NCBI GenBank assembly: GCA_959347315.1
Contig: OY365808.1
Span: forward strand, 4,950,188-5,014,187
DNA length: 64,000 bases
DNA from: Bimastos eiseni
Taxonomy: Eukaryota; Annelida; Clitellata; Crassiclitellata; Lumbricidae
Direction of reading: 5' to 3'
Shown here: piece by piece, positions 47,264 through 58,100 of the stretch
Layout of the letters: every line of letters begins with the position of its first letter
How positions within the stretch are numbered: position 1 is the stretch's first letter
Program-made: the position numbers and the translations under genes
Notes under the pieces: model-generated
Database searches by the model: none
What the model was told of the DNA's origin: nothing
Seen by the model: only the letters and a program-made list of their open reading frames with translations

Positions 47264-50043
47264 CTATTTGTCGAAACGAGCGTCAACGACTAAAGGCCTC
47301 CCTGTTAAAATCTTTGTCAACGACCAAAGGGTTGCTAGACCGACAAATCGCAGCGTTTTAGTGCGCATGTCATATGCGCCGGAAGTGAGTCTTTGATAGT
47401 TGAAGCTAGCGGAAGTGATTGGACCACCATTGCAGCCATTCGTGTTGCAAGTCTCGTAGCAGATTCGAACCTTCTGGCCCTCCAGGACTTTGTCCATGCA
47501 GATGCTCTTGTGTTCCAGCTCGGCTGTCATGCAGTCACGAGACGCCATCACACCTACGATTTAAAATTGTATTCGTCAGCGCTACATGTACAAGTATCAG
47601 GGCTTCAAACATGTTGTTTTTGGGGGTTTTTTTGTGCAAAAAACCTAAAAAACCAAAAATGGAAATTTTTTTTTTTTTAACTATTTTTATTTAGTTTACT
47701 AATATTACTAATATATTACTAATTATGTGTTACTCAGTCCGAAATCAAGTTAAATTAATTATATAAACGAGTTGGAGATCTCTTTCATGCTGTGTTTTAT
47801 GCTTTTTATAACAAAACTGTTGTGACAAATCCAATGGAAAACTAAAAACCAAAAATCTAAATAAAACCAAAAAACCATAAAACCAACTTTGGATTTATGA
47901 AAAATCTTGGTTTTTTGCCCCTCTGACAAGTATACGCAAATGCTATACGTAGGCGTGCATTTTATATGCCTATGGATAGGTCTTGATTGTAAATGGTATT
48001 TTATGTAATGTAAATTACTGTAACTGTTATAAATAGCTTAGGGAGGCTATGCCTATAAAGTAGGCTGACAAGATATTGGAAACTAAAGACCGGGACACTG
48101 CAATCACAAAATAAATTTGTGATGTTGTCAATAATTACAATATATCCTCCACATATATTTATTTTATGCTTTTACATTATATTGGTATAAAAGTTACTGA
48201 GTAGTTTTATTGCAAATCATGCTTTAAAATGTAATTTTAAATTCGAAATTTATCAAAATCAGTAACTCAAATTTTGACACCTGAATGTATGCTTCTTAAC
48301 ATTTTTTTGGCTGCTAACATTCTATTACACCAAATCTTGCTTTTAAATTTAATTATTCGAAATTTATCAAATCAGTCACCCATATTTGACGCTTGAATGT
48401 ATGCTTTTAAAAAGTGTTTTTGCTAGGTCCCCTATTTTGTCATAAAATTCAACAAAATGCTTCTTCCATATTAACTTTCACTATCATAACAGCCTCAAGA
48501 ATTCCTTCTGATAATCGACTTTTTGATCTGACCAATAAGAATTCATCAGGGAGAAAACTCGCTCAACTGGAGCAGGGTAATAAAAACCGAAAGAGGTAAT
48601 ATGTAGGCCTGTGGTATTAAATAAAATAGAAGTTTAAAATGAATTTACTCGCCAGATGACAGTGGTAAAATCAAGGAGACGTTGATAAGTCAGGTCAGTT
48701 TTTAAATTTAAATTTAAAAACCGGGACATTTTTAGGGTTTGGCCTACCTTTCCCGGCAGCCGGGACAGCTAGCGGAAAATCGGGACTGTCCCGGGAAAAC
48801 CGGGACGTCTGGCCAGCCTACTATAAAGTGTAAATGCTATAGGGTCCATAAGCCCTAGTCAGACCAAAATTGTAAATGTTATAAATAAGCCTAAATTGTA
48901 GATGCTAAAAGAGCCTAGATTGCAAATGATATTGACAAGCTTAAATTATTGTTAGTGCAATGAATTCGCCTGTAATGTTAACGGCCATAAACAGGTCCGT
49001 ATAGTAGGCCTAATTGCTGTAAATAGACATTAATTGTGATTTCTAAGATCAATCAATCAATGTAAATTTGATATAGCGCCCCTTCAAGGTATCTACTCAG
49101 AAGCGCTCGAATATAGTCTAGGTACCGTATAGGTGTCGAATATGTAAATTTACGCTGTGAAATGTGAATGAGTCGTGAGTCGTAAACGGGCCTAAATTTT
49201 AGGCCATATAATTGTTCTAAATCAATCTGAATTGCAAATTCAATAAATAAGCTTGAATTATAATTGCTACACAACATAGGCCCATAGGTGTTATTGCAAA
49301 TGTTACAACTACGCTCTACAGGGCTACCATTTTCTGCATTTCGTAGCCTATGCTAACAGGTACGCAGTGCCGGTGGTGGTTAAACATATAGGCTTATCAT
49401 ATTAGGTTTAGGGCTCTAGGCCACTAGGTTAAAACAGATGTTGGAAGTAGGCCAATATATTGAACGGAGTCGGCGGGAAGTAGCACACGTGCATGACTCT
49501 TATATCAGCGCTCGTGAATAAGCTGATGCCCTAGCTGGGTATCTTTCTAAGTTTGGAGAATACGATTGCGATCTCTACATCCTTCACAACTCTCGTCGTC
49601 TCCTTGGACGCGGTCAGTAAGATTTTGCATGATTGTTATTATAGTGACAAGGAACAAAAACAAGCCTTCTGGACAGCTGAAATAATATGTCACGTTGTTT
49701 TTTTGGGACCACCGTTATATAGGCCTACATAGTTAGGCCCTATATTATCACTGCCAAGATTAACAACATCAAGTCCTTTTGATTATTTGTTAAATCTACT
49801 ACGTTTATAAGATGATTCGGTTGCTGTGTGAGGGGTTTGAAAGAGATTGCCAACCTCCCATGATGTATCCGATGTATATGAGACAATACTTGGCATCGTA
49901 GTCGGCGCATTCTTTGGCTGGTTGTCGGCCACTTATGCAGCCCTCTTGTAAAGTGGCGCACTGAAGACATCGGATTCCACATCCTATGCATGCATATTAG
50001 GTCAACGATGGTGGTGTCGGTGGTATTGATGATGTTGATGATA

Positions 50044-50114
<71 letters not shown>

Positions 50115-50315
50115 ATGTATATATATATATGTGTGCGTGTGTGTGTGTGTGTGTGTGTGCGTGCGTGTGTGTGCATTTATAGTGTGCTCATGTATTATGA
50201 CCAATTTTAACTCACCGATGGGCAATCCGCAAATGAAGAGACCAAATCCAACGATGAATGCGAAGAATCGCGGATAAGTGACTTGTCCTTGGCATCTCAA
50301 CTGTGCCGCTGTCAT
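47264..50315 (-). CDS. Ly6/uPAR-type secreted or surface protein, three exons, 172 aa
   Basis: Minus-strand exons are 50315-50216, 49983-49855 and 47553-47264. Phases agree (split Gly codons at both junctions) and give 172 residues. Residues 1-33 form a signal peptide (RFFAFIVGFGLFICGLPI), which favours the Met at 50315 over one 34 codons upstream. The mature protein begins with CGIRCLQC and has 11 cysteines, with YCLIYIGYIMG in the middle and ending in RICYETCNTNGCN. The CxxC near the start and the final Cys-Asn are hallmarks of the Ly6/uPAR three-finger fold, so a small disulphide-rich extracellular domain is inferred. The 52-residue tail after GCNGG is not clearly hydrophobic, so a GPI anchor is not evident; an alternative last exon is possible. 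The donor of exon 2 (gttggc) is weak. Confidence 0.65.
47598..47925. mobile_element. hAT-like miniature element, exact 8-bp duplication
   Basis: Identical 8-mers acaagtat flank it (47590-47597, 47926-47933). Ends are CAGGGCTTCAAAC and (opposite strand) CAGAGGGGCAAAAAACC, a weak inverted repeat. It lies in the last intron of the Ly6-type gene, 45 bp upstream of exon 3 on that strand. Confidence 0.75.
48061..48820. mobile_element. hAT-like element, exact 8-bp duplication
   Basis: Ends TAGGCTGACAAGA and (opposite strand) TAGGCTGGCCAGA, next to ccgggac motifs on both sides. Identical 8-mers ctataaag flank it (48053-48060, 48821-48828). Internally it has a direct duplication (aaattcgaaatttatcaaa... 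near 48240 and 48357, each followed by tgaatgtatgctt). No transposase. Confidence 0.9.
49050..49115 (-). mobile_element. L2-like LINE tail
   Basis: The reverse complement ends aaggggcgctatatcaaat, with TTGA-type repeats at the end (atcaatcaatcaa on +). Confidence 0.6.
50035..50180. repeat. Compound (GAT)n-(TA)n-(GT)n microsatellite
   Basis: About 75 bp of GAT repeats, then TA, then GT/GC repeats, in the first intron of the Ly6-type gene. It lies 36 bp from that gene's first donor on the minus strand. Confidence 0.95.
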
Positions 50316-50915
50316 CCTACCGTCTCTCCCCTTTCCTGATGAATTACCAGCGCACCAAACGATCAAAGCTTTTGTGTGTCTGAAATTTTCACAGTAGCCC
50401 CATCGTTCAATAAACACGCGCTATTTCGCTTCTCGCTTAGTTAACATACATCCTGCGATGATATGCCATCTGAAGCAGCGGCTGCAGCAGCAGCAGCCTT
50501 GTCAGATGAAGTCTCATCAAGTGTAAAAGAACTCATCCATATATAAAATGCATTGTGCATTGATCGACTCCGGCCATGCAGTCTAACCGGAGTGCTACGT
50601 TGGAATTGTATTGAGGTGCAGTTAGAAATGTAACCGGGAGTTGAATTGTAGCTGACGAATAGTCGAATACGTTCATGACTGTAATCTTCGATTACAAGTG
50701 AGAATTTGGCGTGCAATTGGTGATTTCAATGAATGCTCGTGAATCAGCTGATGCTCTGCGGTTAATTGGCTTTCGAGTGGCGCTTAGGAAGCCTGGAGGT
50801 TACAATTGCGTCGTGGCTGTGGTTGAACCTGTCGTCGTCGAGTTAGTAAAGTAGTAGTTGTCACTATACCGTTGCAAAATGGCAATAAGTTAACTCGTGA
50901 GCATTAATTGTCTAG

Positions 50916-50917
<2 letters not shown>

Positions 50918-50981
<64 letters not shown>
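50918..50981. repeat. (TA)n microsatellite
   Basis: About 64 bp of uninterrupted TA dinucleotides. Confidence 0.97.
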
Positions 50982-50985
<4 letters not shown>

Positions 50986-51044
50986 AAGGTCAAGAAAAGC
51001 CTGAGCGATAATTTTGCATTTTGTTTAGACAGTCTATAAATGAC

Positions 51045-51128
51045 AGTTTAATAATAATAATACTATAATACTAATAATAAAAATAAAAATATTAATAATA
51101 ATGATAATAATAATAATAATGATAATAA
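51045..51128. repeat. AAT-rich microsatellite
   Basis: Imperfect AAT/AAAAT repeats over about 84 bp. Confidence 0.9.
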
Positions 51129-51617
51129 ACTAACACGAATTCATTCCGGTGGCCATGGAATCACTTGGCCCCATCAATACACGGTGACCTGAATGATGTG
51201 GCGCCCATAAAAACGGGCACGGTAGTTAATATTATAATCTCACTCGATCATTAATTTTAACCGAAAAATGCGCAGGATTGAGGTCGTACGGTCGCAATAG
51301 ATTATTGGTTCATTTAAATTAATATTTCTCCTTTTGCTTATTAGGTCTTATATTCATCACAATTATTCATTGGTTGATTGGTGGCCACCGTCATTCGTTG
51401 GCAATCATGTGACAGCGTAGGCGTACATGTGTGACCCTTGCGTTCGTATAATGTTTCGCTGTTGATTGCAATTCCTCCGCTTGCAAGAGCAGATGCTGAT
51501 GACGAACTAGTTTCGTCAGATTTGATTTGTCGCTGGCCTTCTTGACGAGTACCAGAAAGAAGGGAGGGGTGAGTGTGAGAGGGGTGATGGATGAGTATAA
51601 TTACCTCCCTTGAGTGT

Positions 51618-51970
51618 AAGATGAGGAGTAGGAGATGGAGGAGGAGGAGGAGGAGGAGGAGGAGGAGAAAGAGAAGAGGATTCGAGTTGGACGATGAGGA
51701 GTAGTGGGGAGGAACAGGACAAGAATAGTAACATCGGGCAATATTGGGGAGGGTATGGTGAGAGTTAAGAAGCTAAGAAGAGGAGTATAAGAAACAGGAG
51801 GAGAAGGAGGAGGAGAAGAAGGAGGAGGAGGAGGAGGAGAAGAAGGAGGAGGAGGAGAAGGAGGAGGAGGAGGAGGAGGAAAAAGAGGATTGGAGTTGGA
51901 CGATGAGAAGTAGAGCGGTGGAACGGGACAAGAAAAGCGACATAGGATATTAAATTCGAGAAGAGTGAGA
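51618..51970. repeat. Duplicated segment with GAG/GGA polypurine tracts
   Basis: Two tandem copies: each has a GAG-rich purine tract followed by agaggatt.gagttggacgatgag.agtag and then gg.acaagaa. The marker starts at about 51674 and again at about 51883, 209 bp apart. The second purine tract (51786-51893) is over 100 bp with few pyrimidines. Confidence 0.85.
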
Positions 51971-53322
51971 TGCGGAAAACACGGAAGGTGCGGTGGATCT
52001 CTGAATGAAGTCATTGCAACATGTCAGATGAAGTAATTGGATTGGCTTAACGCAGCGTATCAGAAGGGAATCGAGTTCGGAGGAATAGAGACGAGGAAGA
52101 CGACCTATAGTCAAGAAGATAGAAATTGTGCTTTCTTTTTATCCTGTTCTCACCTTCCCCCATCCTTCGCGCTATCTCTCTCCATATCTGACAGAGTAAA
52201 ATCAGTACGCAGAAGGCAAAGGAGGAGGAGAATCAAAGATGAGGATGAAGCGAAAAATATGTGCACAGTAGCAAAGAAAAATGGCTGACGAGTGAGCAAA
52301 ATAGAAACATAAAAGACGATGGGAGGCAGGAGCGGCGATCCCGGAGTTCGAGGGGACATGCCCCCACCTTTTACAGAGAGGGAACACGTTATACGTGTGC
52401 TTCCCTTACATTTCCTACCCCTCTCATTGGGTGTCACCCCACCTGTCAAACGAGATCGCCGCCTTTAATGGGTGGTGACCGCGTCAACAACGTACCTGCC
52501 ACCAATATTCATAGGGCCTACGTGTACATTAGCCCACAATCATGGCAAGATGCATAGGCTACATATTAAGTAATTTTGTGGTTTGCAGAATGAACAGTAA
52601 ATTTCATACTCTGCAGGTCTAGGTCTAGGCCCAGTGAATTTGTCGTTTGCTTCATAAGCCTTCAATTGTAATACTGCCGTGTGCCATTTGCTGCTTAAAG
52701 ACGCTGTGTCATAAAAATACTGATCCTTTCTCCAGACTTGACACTGAACTATACTATTAATTATGCAAACGACAGAAATACTTAATCTATGCATGTTGCC
52801 ATGTGTGCTAATGTTGACTCGGTCACCTCTCATCGTCTATTACGTTTCGATTTTGCTCAATCGTCAGCCGTTTCTTCTCTGCTAGACTGTTCTCCTATTG
52901 TCGCTTCATCCTAGTCTTTGATTCTCATCCTAGTGGCAGCTGTAGTTTTGCCAGCATTGGCGTCCGCAGGCAGCAGTAAGAGGAGTATTTGGTTCCCCTC
53001 TGGATTTTTCACGCATTTCGCAAAAATAAAATCTCTAATATTCACTTGAACTCATTAGCGGGAACCAATCATAACCTGTGGTACATTGTATGTTCAATGC
53101 TCTTTAAATAATTATTACGATTGCTACACATGGCTGTTATATATGTACCTCTTAATTAAGGAAACCATACATATCGAAGCAGAATCACTGCTTAAGTTAA
53201 GCCTTTAGACTGTTTAGAGTGCATGTATAGGTGGTCCTTTGATGTGTCGTTGGCCTTACTGCCGGGGGTTTTGCTAGAATTATACCGTAGGGAGTGCTTA
53301 GTGCAAAGCAGTAGTTTGCAAC

Positions 53323-54321
53323 CAGTGGCGTAGGCAAACGGAGGGTTTGTGGGGTTTAAAAAAACCATTGGCAATGTTGAAATTTTTTACTAGCAACATA
53401 TAAAGCGGAACAATTGAAACACGTGTTTGCCACTAGATGGGTTGATAGACATAACTCTGTGTCTGCATTAAAAGATCTATATGATGCAACCTTCCATGGA
53501 TTACTGAAAATTTCAGAGTGAGCGGATCGTGAAACTTCTTCTCAAGCAAAGCAACTGTTAAGCACTATATACCAAGCAGGTTTCAACGTGGCATTACACT
53601 GTCTTGATAGAGTTTTCAATTACAGCATTCTACGCTGTTAAACAAAATCTCAACTTATTGGAAGCATTGTCGTTTGCAGAAGATAGGCATATGACAGCAG
53701 AAGAGCACTGTTTTCAAGATGGTGCAAATAGGCCTACAATGTTGCAGGACTTTATAGTGCAGTTGCAACGGCTGCAGTTAATACAAATTTTTATTGTCAA
53801 GACCTAGACTGGCTTCAAGACAAACCAAATGCTCAATATATCTGCAATAGCGGTTGAAGAGTATTATAGAATTGAAATTTACACTCCATTTTTGGACGCT
53901 CTTTAAGTCTCGTACCGTCTTGAACCTAGTGTCTCGATCTCTGCACCTGTACTTGTAGGTCTATATACTACTGTGCTGTCAGGAAATAAAATCTTAGACT
54001 GATTTGCATATGCATAAGCGCCCCAGAACGATTTTGTAATCATACGGTACCTAATTTATGTCATGAGTATATGTTTATTAATTTTGGGTCGATTGTTATC
54101 ACAAGTACTATGGCTATATGGCCCTATGAGATATAGCCTATTTTAGTGCTATAGTATTTTTATTTTACAATATCACACGAAACTGTTGTAAGGCAAAAAA
54201 GGCCAAATTAAAAAAATTCCTAGCTCATTGAGCTCCCTAATTTTTTTTAAAATCAAGTGGCTAAACAATTGCCTTTACATCAACCCCAACCCCCTATGGG
54301 GAAATCCTGCCTACGTCACTG
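53323..54321 (+). mobile_element. hAT element with ZMYM1-like transposase remnant
   Basis: Ends CAGTGGCGTAGGCA and (opposite strand) CAGTGACGTAGGCA, flanked by tttgcaac and tttgcgac (7 of 8). It is 999 bp with a decayed coding region on +. Confidence 0.92.
53420..53895 (+). pseudogene. hAT (ZMYM1-like) transposase fragment
   Basis: In broken frames it reads TRWVDRHNSVSALKDLYD, then a stop and SQAKQLLSTIYQAGFNVALH, DLDWLQDKPNAQ, then VEEYYRIEIYTPFLDAL. These match the RNase H-like core region of hAT transposases related to ZMYM1-type proteins. There are several stops and shifts, so the copy is dead. Confidence 0.75.
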
Positions 54322-54504
54322 TTTGCGACTCAGAGAACCTAGCAATAAGTGGGATTAATATGATATAGTGATTTTCAATGCAAATTTTACTTAAGTTCCA
54401 TTGTAGTTGCTAATGGATTTTCATTTTAGTTATGTTTGCCGTTATAGTTAGTATTAGCGTTTAGTTGTAGCAATAGCTCCTAGATGTTACTCTATAGTGA
54501 AATT

Positions 54505-54610
54505 TAGGCGTAAATCTTCGAAAGATTTTCGTCGCCCACAAAAGATATGTCAGGAAGACCAGCTTATTCACCGGCACTATACCAAGTCAAGTCCGCAAGA
54601 GCCAATACTC
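54505..54610 (+). repeat. Dispersed repeat R1, copy 1
   Basis: About 105 bp shared with 60255-60360: aaatcttcgaaa, gcccacaaaag, gaccagcttatt, caccggc.ctata. Same orientation. Family not recognised; likely an old SINE or miniature element. Confidence 0.75.
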
Positions 54611-55151
54611 TCGTGTGTTTCCGGTGCCAGGTCGAAATCTGGGGCGTCAAGCCGAGGACTCTGGATACTAAGCCTACACATACGTTGCTACAATTGTAGG
54701 GCTACAGATGCATCAGCTGGGCTTATTGATCTTGACGCGTTGCACAATTTGCTTAGACTCGCTAGAGCTTCGAAATGACAACCTTGGATTGGTATTTGGT
54801 AACCTAGCTGCACATACCTGCGAAAAGATGATAATGATGAAGATAATGCCAACATATACAGTATATGTACGTGTTAGCGACGTGTATACTCACTTCAGAG
54901 CAACACATTTTGTACATTTGTTCTAAATTGCCCTGAGGACATAGCACAATAACCCATGGGTTGGAACAATAGCAACAACATTATAGTTTTCGACTGTTCA
55001 TAAAATTATATCTCATAACATAGTGTGCTGCCCAACAGTAAGGTTACACTGTAATGTAGATCCTTACCTAAGTTCAGCTACGATATAAAGCAGCAGTTAA
55101 GCATAAATAACCGGTGAAACGATTCCGCTTTTGCAAAGTTTTCCCCGATTA

Positions 55152-58100
55152 TCACTTCGTCTTCTCATTAATTTCCTTCAGTCCAGTTGAGCTCAACTTT
55201 TGTTGAGCCGTCAGAAGAGATAATTTGCGCTTGGCCAGAAAGTACGCAACGCAGTAGACGATTGTTGAAACAGATTTCAGCCCCATCGCTAGTCCGTGAA
55301 AGCGCAGCCGCAATGCATGCCGGTCATAGAGTTGGCAAGATCCTTTGCTTTCGGTACAAGGAGTTGTAAACTTTAGAATACACGACTCATCGAAGATCAT
55401 TCCGTACAGCATCGGAGCTGGAATAACTGAAAACCGAGCCAACTCAATTAAATGGAAACGTTTCGTTATAATTTAACGTAAAAGTAATTTAACTTTCTGA
55501 TATTTCTTTGGGTTTCTCTATTTTGACATGATTCTGTAGCATAGGCTACGAAATGCAGAAAATAGTAGCCCTGCAGTATGGTCGTTGAAGCAGAAAATAG
55601 TTAATTGATCAAACACAAGTTATGTTAAGGATAATTAATAAGGGTAACCCCACCTAAAACAGGCAGAGTATCTAAATTGTGCCACATAAATCAAGGGCTA
55701 TAATTATGTATATTTATGATGTCTTGGAATAGACGTCTATACAAATTGTACGCAAGCAAACCATAGGCCTACATCATAAAAATAAGAATGAATTCTCAGC
55801 ACTTACTGGCAAGACAAATACACAAAGCTTGAAGCCCAAGAGCAAATGTTTTGTCAGCTTCCTTGGTGCACCTAAAGGGAAATCATTCACTGATGTCAGC
55901 AATCAATGCAAAACAAATGTATCAATTATAGTCGGCCCTAATAGAAAACGCAGGCACGTATTATGTCCTTCAATATTTTAATTTGGTATAGCGCGTAACT
56001 TTTTGTAAACAGTGAATTAATTTGCTGTTTAGGAACTTGGCCGTATAATAATTAGCCTACAACTCTTAAACTGACAAAAATTCCTGAGCATTAATTCAAT
56101 TGTAACTGAATATTTATATAGCGACATGCTCTCAGAGATTCAGAGGCGCTCCAGACCCAGGTCAGTGTTGTCACTAGCACAATGAGATATTCTCCAGGCA
56201 TTTCCGAAAGTCATATAGTGCTCCCCTAAGAAGTCTATTTGGAGGCTATCCCAGCAAAACCTCGATCATACAAATGACTCTCGAGCAACTTGTTGAACAA
56301 AGACGCTTTATCGCAACAGTCTCATCATTTCTAAGGGTAGATAATAAGCGAAGAAATTGTCAAGTGATGGCATCACCATCGCAGTTATGAGTTACCTGTG
56401 ACGTTGGTAATGCTGGCACACGTTGCTTGCCATGATACTAACTACCTAGAGATGATGTATCATTATTTGAGTATGATGTTAAGGTACCTGAGGATGATAT
56501 TAAGTTACCTGACGATGATCCCTTGTTACACGAGGAGATACATGTAGCAGTACGTGACGTTTTTGCGCAGCCGTTTTGTCGCAGGACGTTTTGGTACAGC
56601 ACCGTTTTGGCGCAGCGCCGTTTTGGCCCAGGGCGCTTTGGCGCAGGACGTTTTGGCGCAGGACGTTTTGGTGCAGGAGGTTTTGGCGCAGATCTCTGAT
56701 ACAATAATAGGTCTATTGTATATTATATAATATATTAATGCATTATATGGCAATCTTACGGAGCCCCTAAAGGGACATGGAAGAATAATATTTTAACTCG
56801 TGCGCACGAGATACAAACTCGTTCCCTCGACTTAATAAGTCGTGCGCACGAGATAACAACTCGTTCCCTCGACTTATTAAGTCGTGCGCACGACTTATTT
56901 GACCAATAGCAGGCCGACATTCTGTGACGTAAGCAAACTTCTATTTCGGGAATATAATGGCGTCGCTGCAACAATTGGCAACGAAGTAGTTTTAAATGGG
57001 ACAACTGCGATATGTCATTTTAGCGTCCCAAATTCAATAGCAGAAGATGGATCGGCGAAATGAATCATGTTTAACTAGAAGCCCGATCAATGAAAAGGAT
57101 AGAGCAGGTAGCCTATATGAAGCGCTCCTTCAAAGCAACTAGTCGGGAGCTCTCCCGATCCCGGCTAAAAATAACATGTTATATAATGTATGTTAAACTG
57201 GAAGCTGGATTGACGAAAATAATCGTGCTAAAATTGAAGTTGGATCGATAAAAATAATCATGCTTAAATGGAAGCCAGATTGATGAAAATAATCATGTTC
57301 AAATGGAAGCTGGATTGATGAAAATAATCATGCTTATATGGTAGCTGGAATGATGAAAAAAATGCCGTTTAAATGGCAGCGAGATTGATGAAAAGATTGT
57401 GACTAAAAGGTTTCCACGACTAGTGAGAATTGTCATATCCATCCCGCTTCTAGTTTAGCATAAATCTTTTCACCATTCCAGTTCCCTGTTTACCATAGTT
57501 AATATCATCGATCATGCTTCGTGTTACATTATATATCGTATAAGATATCTGCGCCAAAACGCCTTGCGCCAAAACGCCTTGAGCCAAAGCGTCCTGTCCA
57601 AAACGTCCTGTCCAAAGCGGCTGCGACAAAACGGTCGCGCCAAAACGGTCGCGCCAAAACGGCTGCGTCAAAACGTCCTGCTCCGAGGAGATAAATGCTT
57701 GGTAATGAGCATAATATTAAGTCACCTGAGTATGATGCTAAGTACTCTGAATATGATGTTATAAGTAGCATATCCTGATTATGCTGTTATTAGTCACCTG
57801 AGTATGATTTTATAACTCACCTGAGTAGGATGGTAGTGGATGATGCCTTGTACAGGCAGCTGACGACAACGATGGCCACCAAAATCAAGACGTAGGGAAT
57901 CAACGCTGCACATGCATCGTCGCAGAAACCAGCGAAGACAACTTTTCCAGTTTCGTCTTCATCTTTTCCGTCTGCATCAGCAACGCATCGACATTCTGCC
58001 GAGCGTACCTGACGACCAAAAACAATGTTCAGAAACGGAAATTATAGACTGAAGAAAAAAACTCATCGGAGCACAAATTGATTGTTGCTAAATTGTTCCT

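Larger units (their letters stand above)
50316..53322. other. Region upstream of the Ly6-type gene
   Basis: No supported gene. Holds GCAGCA repeats at 50478-50497, a TA microsatellite, AAT repeats and a duplicated polypurine segment. Long open frames at 51516-52014 are complements of GAG repeats. Confidence 0.5.
56545..57683. mobile_element. Foldback element with arms made of GCGCCAAAACG-type tandem repeats
   Basis: The left arm (to about 56697) is an array of about ten ttttggcgcaggacg-like units; the right arm (from about 57548) is the inverted array (gcgccaaaacg...). Ends are tAGCAG and (opposite strand) AGCAGGACGTTTTG. The flanks share cgaggagatacatg / cgaggagataaatg (13 of 14) at 56531-56544 and 57684-57697. 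The centre holds a palindromic array and a tggaagctggattgatgaaa array. No protein frame. Confidence 0.8.
56450..57840. repeat. Interrupted minisatellite resembling the SLCO exon 7 donor
   Basis: On the minus strand, units of about 20-25 bp read like ATCATACTCAGGTGACT. They occur at 57791-57806 and 57720-57735, with more degenerate ones at 56481-56496 and 56501-56516 (ATCCTCAGGTACC, ATCGTCAGGTAAC). The real exon 7 boundary (57821, TCCTACTCAG|gtgagtt) looks like the founding unit. The array is split by the foldback element at 56545-57683. Confidence 0.75.

Noticed and set aside
49740..50417. A single 225-codon minus-strand open frame
   Set aside because: It runs through the microsatellite as His/Thr and Ile repeats. 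Its two ends are better explained as separate exons of the Ly6-type gene (the second in another frame).
51516..52014. Pro/Ser-rich minus-strand open frames
   Set aside because: They are translations of the complement of GAG/GGA repeats with no conserved sequence.
52037..52288. 83-codon plus-strand open frame
   Set aside because: Low-complexity Arg/Lys-rich, no homologue recognised, no splice signals tying it to another exon.
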